A stretch of 64,000 nucleotides of DNA from Sutterella sp. (GTDB lineage: Bacteria; Pseudomonadota; Gammaproteobacteria; Burkholderiales; Burkholderiaceae_F): positions 1 to 64,000 of the forward strand of contig JAHHRH010000006.1 of assembly GCA_020025915.1 (NCBI GenBank). Reading direction: 5' to 3'. The position numbers and the translations under genes are program-made. This document shows positions 51,361-59,778 of the stretch, piece by piece. The stretch's first letter is position 1, and each line of letters starts with the position of its first letter. The notes beneath the pieces were generated by a model. It was not told the DNA's origin and searched no databases. It saw nothing but the letters and a program-made list of their open reading frames with translations.

Positions 51361-52455
51361 ATGCGTCGCAAAAAGGATAGTTGGCAGCTTACCATGGATC
51401 AGCTGTCGACCGCCGTCTTCCTAACGGATGAGCAGGGCACGATTGTATGGGGCAACGGGGCGGCGGAAATGCTTCTGGAAACCTCTTGTAAAACGTTCAC
51501 AGGCATGCGTTTGATTGAACGTTTACCGGAGTGTGAAGAGTGGTTTCGTCATTTGGTTAGAGATGACCATTTAATGCCCGCTCGATTAGTGGCGCGTCTT
51601 TTGCGATTAAAGCGAGGTACTCAGCCCGAAGAAGTTCATGTTCAGGCAGTGCTTTCGGTGGTGACGGAACTGTGTGAAGATTATCCGATGGCGCGTGCGC
51701 TCGTTGAGGTCGTTGAGGTTGAAGATACGCTTTTGCAGGATCGTGAGCAGACGTCGTGTGAATTAATGGAAGCTAATCGCCAGTTGCTACGTAATTTAGC
51801 TCACGAAATCAAGAATCCCTTAGGGGGTATTCGTGGTGCAGCGCAACTTTTAGATGCCGATCTCGTTCGAGAAGAAGATCGTGAGTGTACTAGCATCATC
51901 ATTGGTGAAGCCGATCGTTTGCAAGCCCTGGTTGATCGATTTTTGGCGCCTTATCGACAAGCGACTTCGAAAGAGCCTCTCAATCTCCACGAAATTTTAG
52001 AGCACGTGAAAAGCTTGGTTTTGATGGAGTATCCCCAGCATTTGACATTCGTGCGAGACTATGACATTTCTGCGCCCGCCATTATGGGTGATAAGGCACG
52101 ATTGACACAGGTCTTTTTGAATTTGGTCAAAAATGCCGCAGAAGCTTTAACGCAAGCGCGTGTGCAAGGAGCGGCAACGATCACTTTGAGGACACGTATT
52201 GTACGAGATGTGCTGATTGGCTCAGAACGTGTGAGATTGGCTTTGGCAGCTGAAGTGATTGACAATGGTCCTGGCATTCCACTAGAGATGCAAGAAAAAG
52301 TGTTTTATCCCCTGGTGACAGGACGTGCAGAAGGTTCTGGATTGGGTTTAAGTTTGGCGCAGACTTTTGTGAGACAGGGTAGTGGCACGATTCTTTTAGA
52401 GAGCGTGCCTGGTAGAACGTGCTTTAGAGTCTTAATGCCGTTGACGTTATCGTGA
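51361..52455 (+). CDS. glnL: Nitrogen regulation sensor kinase NtrB
   Basis: Soluble histidine kinase that phosphorylates NtrC under nitrogen limitation and dephosphorylates it when bound by PII. The 364 residues comprise an N-terminal PAS domain (about 10-115), HisKA with NLAHEIKNPLGGIRGAAQLL (His148), and the catalytic ATPase with the N box VFLNLVKNAAEALTQA, DNGPGIP and GSGLGLSLAQTF. ATG 51361 lies 3 bases after a TTG; GAGGA is about 10 bases upstream. Its TGA overlaps the start of ntrC by four bases, showing coupling. Confidence 0.95.
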   Translation: MRRKKDSWQLTMDQLSTAVFLTDEQGTIVWGNGAAEMLLETSCKTFTGMRLIERLPECEEWFRHLVRDDHLMPARLVARLLRLKRGTQPEEVHVQAVLSVVTELCEDYPMARALVEVVEVEDTLLQDREQTSCELMEANRQLLRNLAHEIKNPLGGIRGAAQLLDADLVREEDRECTSIIIGEADRLQALVDRFLAPYRQATSKEPLNLHEILEHVKSLVLMEYPQHLTFVRDYDISAPAIMGDKARLTQVFLNLVKNAAEALTQARVQGAATITLRTRIVRDVLIGSERVRLALAAEVIDNGPGIPLEMQEKVFYPLVTGRAEGSGLGLSLAQTFVRQGSGTILLESVPGRTCFRVLMPLTLS

Positions 52456-53936
52456 GTGAGGATATCGTGATAGAAAAAGAAGAGACCGCCCCAATTTGGG
52501 TTGTTGATGATGATCATGCGATTCGATGGGTTTTGTCGCGAGCTTTGTCTAAGGTGGGGCACACTTGCCGATTGTTTGAACGCGCGCAAGATGTTTTAGA
52601 GGCACTTGAGGTCGAGCAGCCCTTGGTGTTGGTGAGTGACATTCGTATGCCAGGCTTAAGTGGGGTTGAGCTTTTAAGTCGTATTAAGACGGATTGGCGG
52701 CATCTTCCTGTCATTATTATGACGGCTTATTCAGATCTCGATAGTGCAGTGTCGGCATTCCAGGGCGGTGCGTTCGAATATTTGACGAAGCCTTTTGATG
52801 TCACCAAAGCAGTTGAACTCATTGAGCGCGCCATGAAGGAGTCGGAGCGTAGCCTTGCGTCATCGAGTGCGGCTAACGATACTGCGAATAAGGACGAGCA
52901 AACTGAAGTGCAAATGGTCCCTGATTTGATCGGTCAGGCACCAGCTATGCAAGAAGTTTTCCGAGCAATTGGTCGACTCTCTCAAAGTAACGTCACGGTT
53001 TTATTAACAGGTGAATCGGGTGCAGGTAAAGAAGTGGTTGCGAGAGCAATTTGGCGACATAGCCAACGAGCTGACAAGCCGTACATAGCGATTAATATGG
53101 CTGCGATTCCTCGAGAACTATTAGAAAGTGAACTTTTTGGTCATGAAAAAGGGGCGTTTACAGGTGCCACAGCTTTACGGTTAGGTCGCTTTGAGCAAGC
53201 GAGAGGTGGCACACTATTTTTGGACGAAATCGGTGATATGCCCATGGAACTCCAGACACGGTTACTGCGTGTTTTGAGTAACGGCTTTTTTTATCGTGTA
53301 GGCGGCCATCAGTCGATTCGTGCTGACGTTCGAATTATTGCGGCAACCAATCAAAATTTAGAAGCCTGTGTTAAAGAAGGGCGCTTTAGAGAGGATTTGT
53401 ATCATCGACTTAATGTGATTCGGTTAAGACTTCCGCCTTTAAGAGAGCGTCCCGAGGATATCGCACCTTTAGCCCAACATTTTCTTTTGTCAGGGGCTAA
53501 AGACATGGGGGTTGAACCGAAACGTTTAACACCTGAAGCTTTGGCAATGCTTGAGAAATTTCCGTTCCCTGGTAACGTACGTCAGTTAGAAAATCTGTGT
53601 CGTTGGGTGTTGGTGATGGCGCCTTCAGTTGAAGTTCGTGTTGAAGATTTGCCTGATGACATCAAAGATCAAATTCAGCAGAACGATCTAAAGCGCACTG
53701 AGTCAAGTGCGGCAACGCTAGGGGATTGGACTCAAGGTTTGGCACAAACGGCGGCAGAGCAATTATCCAAAGATCTCCCTGACGTTTGGGGCGCTTTGTT
53801 GCAAGACTTTGAGCGAACCGTAATCCAAGAAGCGCTGAATGTCACGCATGGTCGTCGTATGGAAGCCGCCCAACGTTTAGGCTTAGGGCGCAATACGTTG
53901 ACTAGAAAGATTCAGGAATTAGAGTTAGATGACTGA
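52452..53936 (+). CDS. glnG: Nitrogen regulator NtrC (sigma-54 activator)
   Basis: Response regulator that activates sigma-54 promoters such as glnA when phosphorylated. The 494 residues have a receiver (Asp63 in SDIRMPG, Lys113), an AAA+ domain with Walker A GESGAGKE (187-194), the sigma-54 contact loop GAFTGA (234-239) and LFLDEIGDMP Walker B, and a Fis-type HTH at the end (RTVIQEALNVTHGRRMEAAQRLGLGRNTLTRKI). It is slightly longer than E. coli NtrC (469). GTG start overlaps the ntrB stop. It overlaps the next gene by eight bases. Confidence 0.96.
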   Translation: MSEDIVIEKEETAPIWVVDDDHAIRWVLSRALSKVGHTCRLFERAQDVLEALEVEQPLVLVSDIRMPGLSGVELLSRIKTDWRHLPVIIMTAYSDLDSAVSAFQGGAFEYLTKPFDVTKAVELIERAMKESERSLASSSAANDTANKDEQTEVQMVPDLIGQAPAMQEVFRAIGRLSQSNVTVLLTGESGAGKEVVARAIWRHSQRADKPYIAINMAAIPRELLESELFGHEKGAFTGATALRLGRFEQARGGTLFLDEIGDMPMELQTRLLRVLSNGFFYRVGGHQSIRADVRIIAATNQNLEACVKEGRFREDLYHRLNVIRLRLPPLRERPEDIAPLAQHFLLSGAKDMGVEPKRLTPEALAMLEKFPFPGNVRQLENLCRWVLVMAPSVEVRVEDLPDDIKDQIQQNDLKRTESSAATLGDWTQGLAQTAAEQLSKDLPDVWGALLQDFERTVIQEALNVTHGRRMEAAQRLGLGRNTLTRKIQELELDD

Positions 53937-54537
53937 AGTTCGTTCTAATCCCCCTAAAACACTGGATACCCCCGAAAATATGCATCGGGGGATTGCTATG
54001 GTTTTACTGCCTGGATACGGGACTCAACAGACGACCATAGATCAAAATGAACCGAAAGGGCTGATTAATTCACCTCATGTTGATCGCGGCTTCGTGGTGG
54101 CAACAGTGTTAGGTTGGCTTCATCAAGCAGGCTTAGATGTGAAGCGAATGGCGCCTGCTTTTCGTCTTTGTGTATGGCCTGAAACCTGGGAAAGCCAAGC
54201 GTTACATGGCCCACAGATGGTGAGTGGGCTCGTGAAGCAGTCGGAAGCGTTTATTGAAGAAATGAACGACACGCAACCCGCGCTCATTGTGTTGGTTTCA
54301 TGCTATTTGCATGATGCGTTGTTGGTGCCAGAGATAGAGGAAGCGCTTGAATCTGCGTTAGGCAAACCTTTGATGCCTCCAACAAGGCTTTGCACCACAC
54401 GGTTACGTGCACAAGCGCAACGGTGGGAACGTGCGTTGGTCATTAGTTTGCCTATGCCAAGTCAGCGTACAACGCCTGCTTTTGTCGAAGCGCTGACGAA
54501 TGGACTTAAACATTGGTTGAATCAAGATGGATGTTAA
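53929..54537 (+). CDS. Unknown protein coupled to ntrC
   Basis: A 202-residue protein that I do not recognise. It contains no obvious catalytic motif or signal peptide; PALIVLVSCYLHDALLVPEIEEALESAL suggests an alpha/beta core and RWERALVISLPMPSQRTTPAF a second strand-helix unit. It overlaps ntrC by eight bases and the next gene by eleven, so it is translated in the ntr operon. A start at ATG 53980 (MHRGIAMVLLPGYG) is possible instead of 53929. Composition is similar to ntrC, arguing against recent transfer. Confidence 0.75.
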   Translation: MTEVRSNPPKTLDTPENMHRGIAMVLLPGYGTQQTTIDQNEPKGLINSPHVDRGFVVATVLGWLHQAGLDVKRMAPAFRLCVWPETWESQALHGPQMVSGLVKQSEAFIEEMNDTQPALIVLVSCYLHDALLVPEIEEALESALGKPLMPPTRLCTTRLRAQAQRWERALVISLPMPSQRTTPAFVEALTNGLKHWLNQDGC

Positions 54538-55108
54538 ACACATGCCTGCGTTAAGTTGGAAGCAGAAAATTCGTTGTCGACTCTCGAGCACGAAAGCCAG
54601 ACGTGCTTGGATGGTTTGGGCCATTTGGGGAATGTTGGGAACCTTGCTCACGATGGAGGGGACGCAAGGTCTCTTGGGGCTTAATGGACTCAGTGTTGCC
54701 GGTTTACTGACAGCCCCTTTTTGGTTGGCTTTTGCGTTATGGCCGATCTTCTATGTCTGGCGCCGTTGGTATGATCGTCCGTTATGGGCTGAAGAGACGG
54801 TTGTATTGTTGCATGACACAGAAAATGAAGTGCCGTTTGGTTTAGAGATCATCGTGGGTCATCATGGGATCAAGGTCGCCGCCGAAGAGCTACATCAAAT
54901 TGAAGGCATTGATGACCTTTTGATAGACGTTCAAAAACATCAATCAGATCCAATAGCCGGCCTTCCATTTGAAACGTTCGATGCACAGTCTTTAGTGCAA
55001 TGGGGACAACGTTGGTTAGAGAAACCTCGTTCAGCCAATGAAGATGCCTTGCAATTCGCGCGTTGGACGGATACGCTGAGATACGAGGTTCAAAAAATCA
55101 TTCAATAA
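54527..55108 (+). CDS. Unknown membrane protein at the end of the ntr operon
   Basis: A 193-residue protein not assigned to a family. It has a basic N-terminus, then two hydrophobic helices (about 28-44 and 56-76, with AFALWPIFYVWRRWYDRPLW at the second end), and a soluble C-terminal domain of about 115 residues carrying VVLLHDTENEVPFGLEIIVGHHGIKVAAEELHQIEGIDDLLIDVQKH. By the positive-inside rule the soluble domain is probably cytoplasmic (inference). Start overlaps the previous gene by 11 bases, so the two unknown genes are co-translated. Confidence 0.75.
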   Translation: MDVKHMPALSWKQKIRCRLSSTKARRAWMVWAIWGMLGTLLTMEGTQGLLGLNGLSVAGLLTAPFWLAFALWPIFYVWRRWYDRPLWAEETVVLLHDTENEVPFGLEIIVGHHGIKVAAEELHQIEGIDDLLIDVQKHQSDPIAGLPFETFDAQSLVQWGQRWLEKPRSANEDALQFARWTDTLRYEVQKIIQ

Positions 55109-55112
55109 AGCA

Positions 55113-55138
55113 TGAGGCGAAGTGAGAGCTTCGCCTCA
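55113..55138. terminator. Terminator between ntr operon and xthA
   Basis: A 10-bp stem (55113-55122 with 55129-55138) between convergent genes; T-runs are weak on both sides. Confidence 0.5.
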
Positions 55139-55146
55139 ACCTACTT

Positions 55147-55953
55147 TTAAAAGTTGAATGTCACCAAGACTGGCGTATGATCAGACGGTTGCGCCTGGGC
55201 TCTGAGCGCCGTGTGAATATTTGCTTCAGAAAGCTGAGGCATCAAAGCATCAGAAATCAGCAAGTGGTCGATTCTAAGCCCATGATTTTTTTCAAAGCCT
55301 TTCATGCGGTAATCCCACCAAGAGTACCCCGCTTCTTTGGGATGACAATGGCGATAACTATCGATGAGACCAAGGCTTAAGAGGTCTTGAAAAGCTTGAC
55401 GTTCTGGTGGACTCACTAAGATGCCGTCTTTCCAGCTTTCAGGGTTCCACACGTCTAAGTCTGTTGGCGCAATATTGAAGTCCCCACCAAGAACGAGACG
55501 GGGATAGGTTTTGAGGCTAGTTTCTAAATAAGTTCGAAGGGCACGCAACCAATCTAACTTATAGAGGTATTTCCAACTGCCTGGTGTCATACCGTTCGGA
55601 AAATAGCCTCCAACGAAACGAAGCGATTCGCCACTTGCTAAATGTGTGAGGGTCGCAGCAACGAGACGCTTTTGCTCATCTGGAAATCCAGGTAGATTCA
55701 AGTCTACGTCGACAGGTGCGCCCATGGTGGCACGGCGCGTCAAGAGTGCAACACCGTTATACGTTTTTTGCCCAGTAAAGATCACATCAAAACCAGCTTC
55801 TTGAATGGTGTCCACGGGGAACTGATCATCGGTCACTTTTGTTTCTTGAAGAACGATTGCATCAACAGAAGAGTGAGTGAGCCAATCTAATAGTTGAGGG
55901 AGTCGAACTTTTAGTGAGTTAACGTTCCAGCTGGCAAGCGTAATGGTGGGCAC
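55147..55953 (-). CDS. xthA: Exodeoxyribonuclease III
   Basis: AP endonuclease and 3' exonuclease of base-excision repair. The 268-residue protein has the EEP fold order: ASWNVNSLKVRLPQLLDWL, IVLQETKVTDDQFP (metal-binding Glu), VALLTRR, VGGYFPNGMTPGSWKYLYKLDWLRAL, LGGDFNIAPTDLDVW, SYRHCHPKEAGYSWWDYRMKGFEKNHGLRIDHLLIS, and the C-terminal SDHTPVLVTF catalytic His. Length equals the E. coli enzyme (268). It stands alone, converging on the ntr operon. Confidence 0.96.
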   Translation of the reverse strand: MPTITLASWNVNSLKVRLPQLLDWLTHSSVDAIVLQETKVTDDQFPVDTIQEAGFDVIFTGQKTYNGVALLTRRATMGAPVDVDLNLPGFPDEQKRLVAATLTHLASGESLRFVGGYFPNGMTPGSWKYLYKLDWLRALRTYLETSLKTYPRLVLGGDFNIAPTDLDVWNPESWKDGILVSPPERQAFQDLLSLGLIDSYRHCHPKEAGYSWWDYRMKGFEKNHGLRIDHLLISDALMPQLSEANIHTALRAQAQPSDHTPVLVTFNF

Positions 55954-56021
55954 TGTGGTACTCCTAACGAGTGACTTGAAAATCTTTAAGTGAACGAGAA
56001 GACTTTAGCACGGATCACGAA

Positions 56022-56053
56022 AAAGCCCTTCTCGTGATGTGGAGAAGGGCTTT
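56022..56053 (-). terminator. Terminator after prlC
   Basis: A perfect 12-bp stem (56022-56033 with 56042-56053) with an 8-base loop is followed on the minus strand by TTTTT. Confidence 0.8.
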
Positions 56054-56058
56054 AAAGG

Positions 56059-58098
56059 TTACTCGTTGTCAGCCATACCGCTATGGCGCATCAATGCGTC
56101 AATACTCGGTTTACGACCTCTAAACGCGACGAAGTTATCCATAGCGTCGCGACTCGAACCACGCGCCAGGATTTCATTCATAAAGCGTTGACCCGTTTGG
56201 GTATTGAGAATTCCTGTTTCTTCAAAGGCACTAAAAGCGTCGGCAGAGAGAACCTCAGCCCACTTGTAGCTGTAGTAACCAGCGGCATAACCTCCGGCAA
56301 AAATATGCGAAAAGCTTTGCGGGAAACGGTTGTATGCAGGCGGGAAGCTCACCGCAACTTCTTGACGCACATCGTTTAAGAGTGCCTGAACGTCATCCAC
56401 ATTGGGGTCAAATGACGTATGAAGGAGCATGTCAAAGAGGGCAAACTCGACTTGACGCACGCAAGCCATACCCGATTGGAAATTCTTGGCAGCCAACATC
56501 TTGTCAAAGAGTTCGCGAGGAAGCGTGGCACCCGTATCGATATGATGTGTGAGCTGCTTGACGACGTCCCATTCCCAAGCAAAGTTTTCCATAAACTGGC
56601 TCGGTAGTTCGACAGCATCCCATTCCACTCCACTGATACCCGAGACAGCTACTTCGGTTTGTTGCGTTAACAAGTGGTGGAGACAGTGACCGAACTCATG
56701 AAAGAGTGTCGTGACATCGTCATGGGTCATGGTGGCTGGACGACCATCGATACCCGGTGCGAAGTTGCAGACGAGATAGGCGACAGGGGTCTGAAGTTTG
56801 CCATTGACATAGCAACGGGTACGGTCGCTATCCATCCAAGCACCAGAACGCTTGCCTTCACGAGCGTAAAGGTCAGCATAGAAAGCGGCAATCGGCTGAT
56901 CGTTATGGAAGACTTCAAAGAACTTCACGTCAGGATGCCAGGTGCTGGCGGCACTCTGACGGATCTTGATGCCATAGAGCGTTTCTGCTAAATGGAAGAG
57001 TCCTGCAAAGACAGTGGGTTCTGTGAAGTACTGTTTAACTTCTTGATCGGAGTAGCTATAGCGTGCCTGACGTAATTTTTCAGAGGCGTAAGCCTGATCC
57101 CACGGCTTTAGATCATCAATGCAAAGCGTTTCTTTAGCGAAGGCGCGCAAGGCTGTCATGTCTTTTTGGGCATAGGGCTTGGCACGCGAAGCGAGGTCAC
57201 GCAAGAAGGCGATCACTTCTTTGGGAGTATCGGCCATCTTGGTGGCCAAGGAGGCTTCGGCATAGTTAGCAAAACCCAAGAGGCTTGACTCTTCTTGGCG
57301 CAACTGCAAGATTTCTTTGATTAACGGCGTATTGTCAAACTTTGAACCGTCAAATTCAGCCGCGCGCGTGGCAAAAGCGTGATAGACCGTTTCACGAAGG
57401 GCACGGTCATCAGCATATTGCATGACAGGCAAATAGGACGGGAAGTGAAGCGTAATACGCCAACCTGTTTGACCTGCGGCTTTCGCATTTGCGGCGTACA
57501 TTGCCTTGGTATCAGCGGGGATGCCTGCTAAGCGAGCTTCGTCTTCGATCAAGAGATGCCAAGCATTGGTTGCGTCCAACAAATTTTCGCTGAACCTTTG
57601 GTTCAACATCGACAGACGTTCCCCAATTGCCTTGACGCGAGTGCGTTCTGTTTCAGGCAACTCTGCCCCAGAGAGTCGGAAATCTCGAATTTCACGGTCA
57701 ATGATGCGCCGACGTACGTCAGAGAGCGTAGCGAAAGCATCAGACGCCTTCATAGCGCGGTACTTGGCAAAGAGCGCTTCATTTTGAGAAAGATCAATGA
57801 AGAGCTGTGTCACCATGGGCAGTTTGGCGTTATAGGCATCACGCAGTTCAGGGGTATCGACCACACTCTGAAGATGACCAACAACACCCCAGGCACGCGT
57901 AAAGGCTAGCGTAGCGAGTTCTAAGGGTTGAACAACTGCTTTCCACGTTGCGGGTGTATCGGGCGCCGTTACCTGAGCAATGGTGTCTTGGAGTTGTTGA
58001 GCAAGCTTATCGACAGCAGGCGCAATATCAGTTGGCTTAATCGCGCTGTAATCAATCAGCCCAGTGGCATTTAATAAGGGATTTTGGACTTGAGTCAC
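56059..58098 (-). CDS. prlC: Oligopeptidase A (M3 zinc metallopeptidase)
   Basis: Cytoplasmic zinc oligopeptidase degrading peptides and cleaved signal peptides. The 679-residue protein has the zinc motif HEFGHCLHH, with His467 and His471 as ligands and Glu468 as catalyst, and the downstream Glu ligand region LPSQFMENFAWEWDVV. N-terminal helical domains form the substrate channel. Length matches E. coli PrlC (680). The gene lies 14 bases after the folD stop, so folD-prlC may be co-transcribed. Confidence 0.95.
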   Translation of the reverse strand: MTQVQNPLLNATGLIDYSAIKPTDIAPAVDKLAQQLQDTIAQVTAPDTPATWKAVVQPLELATLAFTRAWGVVGHLQSVVDTPELRDAYNAKLPMVTQLFIDLSQNEALFAKYRAMKASDAFATLSDVRRRIIDREIRDFRLSGAELPETERTRVKAIGERLSMLNQRFSENLLDATNAWHLLIEDEARLAGIPADTKAMYAANAKAAGQTGWRITLHFPSYLPVMQYADDRALRETVYHAFATRAAEFDGSKFDNTPLIKEILQLRQEESSLLGFANYAEASLATKMADTPKEVIAFLRDLASRAKPYAQKDMTALRAFAKETLCIDDLKPWDQAYASEKLRQARYSYSDQEVKQYFTEPTVFAGLFHLAETLYGIKIRQSAASTWHPDVKFFEVFHNDQPIAAFYADLYAREGKRSGAWMDSDRTRCYVNGKLQTPVAYLVCNFAPGIDGRPATMTHDDVTTLFHEFGHCLHHLLTQQTEVAVSGISGVEWDAVELPSQFMENFAWEWDVVKQLTHHIDTGATLPRELFDKMLAAKNFQSGMACVRQVEFALFDMLLHTSFDPNVDDVQALLNDVRQEVAVSFPPAYNRFPQSFSHIFAGGYAAGYYSYKWAEVLSADAFSAFEETGILNTQTGQRFMNEILARGSSRDAMDNFVAFRGRKPSIDALMRHSGMADNE

Positions 58099-58112
58099 GA
58101 CAAGAGTTCCTT

Positions 58113-58967
58113 TTAGAGACCGAGACGGCGTTCAACCGCTTCAACCGTATTTGTCATCAGCATGGCGATGGTCATAGGGCCCACGCCACCGGGAACGGGA
58201 GTAATGGCCGAGGCCACTTCACGAACGGTTTCGTAGTCGACGTCGCCGCAGAGCTTGCCATTTTCATCACGGTTCATACCCACGTCGATCACGACGGCAC
58301 CGGGCTTGACCATATCGGCCTTCACCATCTTGGCGCGCCCCACGGCGGCTACTAAAATGTCAGCCTGACGCGTGATGGCGCCAAGGTCTTGCGTACGGCT
58401 ATGAGCGACGGTGACCGTAGCATTTTTTTCAAGCAACATCAAGGCTTGAGGTTTGCCCACAATGTTAGAGCGACCAATGACCACCGCATGCTTACCAGAC
58501 GGGTCGCAACTTGCTTCTTCAAGCAGCTTCATGACGCCATAAGGCGTGCAAGGACGAAAACCTGTGCGACCTGTCAACAAGGAGCCGGCCGACACAACGT
58601 GGAAGCCGTCAACGTCCTTTTCTGGAGAAATGGCGGCAATCACAATTTCAGACGATAAGTGCTTAGGTAAGGGTAATTGCACAAGGATGCCGTCAATAGC
58701 GTCATCGTGATTCAAACGATCAATCACGGCGAGCAATTCTGTTTCGGTGGTGTCCGCAGAAAGACGAATTTCTTCAGAGTGAATGCCTGTACATTCGCAA
58801 GCACGCACTTTGTTGCGAACATACACCTGACTAGCAGGATCTTCACCCACCAATACGACGGCTAACCCTGGACGGTGACCCTTTTGGGCGCACACATCTA
58901 CACGGGTCTTCAGTTCATCTTGAATGCGAACGGCGAGACCTTTGCCGTCAATAATCTTGGCTGTCAT
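58113..58967 (-). CDS. folD: Methylene-THF dehydrogenase/cyclohydrolase FolD
   Basis: Bifunctional enzyme interconverting 5,10-methylene- and 10-formyl-tetrahydrofolate with NADP. The 284-residue protein shows PGLAVVLVGEDPASQVYVRNKVRACECTGI with the catalytic Lys, DGILVQLPLPKHL, PEKDVDGFH, the Rossmann part AVVIGRSNIVGKPQALMLLE and PGGVGPMTIAMLMTNT at the end. ATG 58967 has GGAGGAG upstream; the longer frame from 59033 is rejected. E. coli has 288. It lies downstream of the two-component genes on the same strand but is separated by a gap of about 130 bases. Confidence 0.96.
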   Translation of the reverse strand: MTAKIIDGKGLAVRIQDELKTRVDVCAQKGHRPGLAVVLVGEDPASQVYVRNKVRACECTGIHSEEIRLSADTTETELLAVIDRLNHDDAIDGILVQLPLPKHLSSEIVIAAISPEKDVDGFHVVSAGSLLTGRTGFRPCTPYGVMKLLEEASCDPSGKHAVVIGRSNIVGKPQALMLLEKNATVTVAHSRTQDLGAITRQADILVAAVGRAKMVKADMVKPGAVVIDVGMNRDENGKLCGDVDYETVREVASAITPVPGGVGPMTIAMLMTNTVEAVERRLGL

Positions 58968-59099
58968 GAAAAACTCCTCCATAGAAATGAAAAGATCCCT
59001 CGCGCCGTTGAAGCGGAGAGACCTGCCGGGCAAGACCGGAAAACCAATCGATGTGATGACGACCTAAGGCGAGCACCACAACCAGACTGGTGAACGTGT

Positions 59100-59744
59100 T
59101 TAGCGGAGCATGTTAGTGCCCATGACGACACGCATCAGGTCGGCAACGGTGCCAGAGTTGGTCTTGTCCATGATCGAAGCACGGTGTGCTTCAACTGTCT
59201 TAATAGAAATACCAAGGTCATCAGCGATCTGCTTATTCAAGCGACCGTTGATAATGCGTTCGAGCACTTGCTGTTCGCGTGGCGTCAGCTTGGCGAGCAA
59301 GGCTTCGTTCAGACTACGGCGTTCTTTTTCCATGTGACGTTCACGCGCTTCATGAAGCATACGTTCAACGAGCTGCTTAAGGGCAGCCTGTTCAAACGGC
59401 TTTTCAATGAAGTCAACGGCACCACGCTTGAGGGCGTTGACAGCCATGGAAACGTCACCGTGACCCGTAATAAAGATGATCGGAAGTTCGGCGTTACGCG
59501 CAAGCAAGTGTTCCTGAACTTCTAAGCCACTCATGCCAGGCATACGAACGTCAAGCACGAGCACAGCGATGGCTTTCGGGTCGTATTTGGCGATAAAGCT
59601 TTCACCGCTATCATAAAGTTCAACACGATAGTCGCTAGCTTCTAAAAGCCACTTCAACGAATCGCGAACAGCATCGTCGTCATCAACGACATAAACGGTG
59701 CCAAGGGTTTCAGGTGTCTCTGAACCGTAATCGTAGGGGAACAT
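59100..59744 (-). CDS. FixJ-family response regulator
   Basis: Two-domain regulator of 214 residues. The receiver (about 15-130) has the acidic DDDD pocket, phosphoacceptor Asp65 (LVLDVRMPGMSGLEV), GHGDVSMAVNALKRGAVDF and the Lys in IEKPF. A helix-turn-helix of LuxR/FixJ type follows (about 150-205; LTPREQQVLERIINGRLNKQIADDLGISIKTVEAHRASIM). It is paired with the sensor kinase 34 bases upstream. Related FixL/FixJ-type pairs in Burkholderiales lie near folD; target genes are not known here. It starts at ATG 59744. Confidence 0.93.
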   Translation of the reverse strand: MFPYDYGSETPETLGTVYVVDDDDAVRDSLKWLLEASDYRVELYDSGESFIAKYDPKAIAVLVLDVRMPGMSGLEVQEHLLARNAELPIIFITGHGDVSMAVNALKRGAVDFIEKPFEQAALKQLVERMLHEARERHMEKERRSLNEALLAKLTPREQQVLERIINGRLNKQIADDLGISIKTVEAHRASIMDKTNSGTVADLMRVVMGTNMLR

Positions 59745-59778
59745 GTAAAAAATCTCTCCTTTGAAAAGTCTTCTGATT

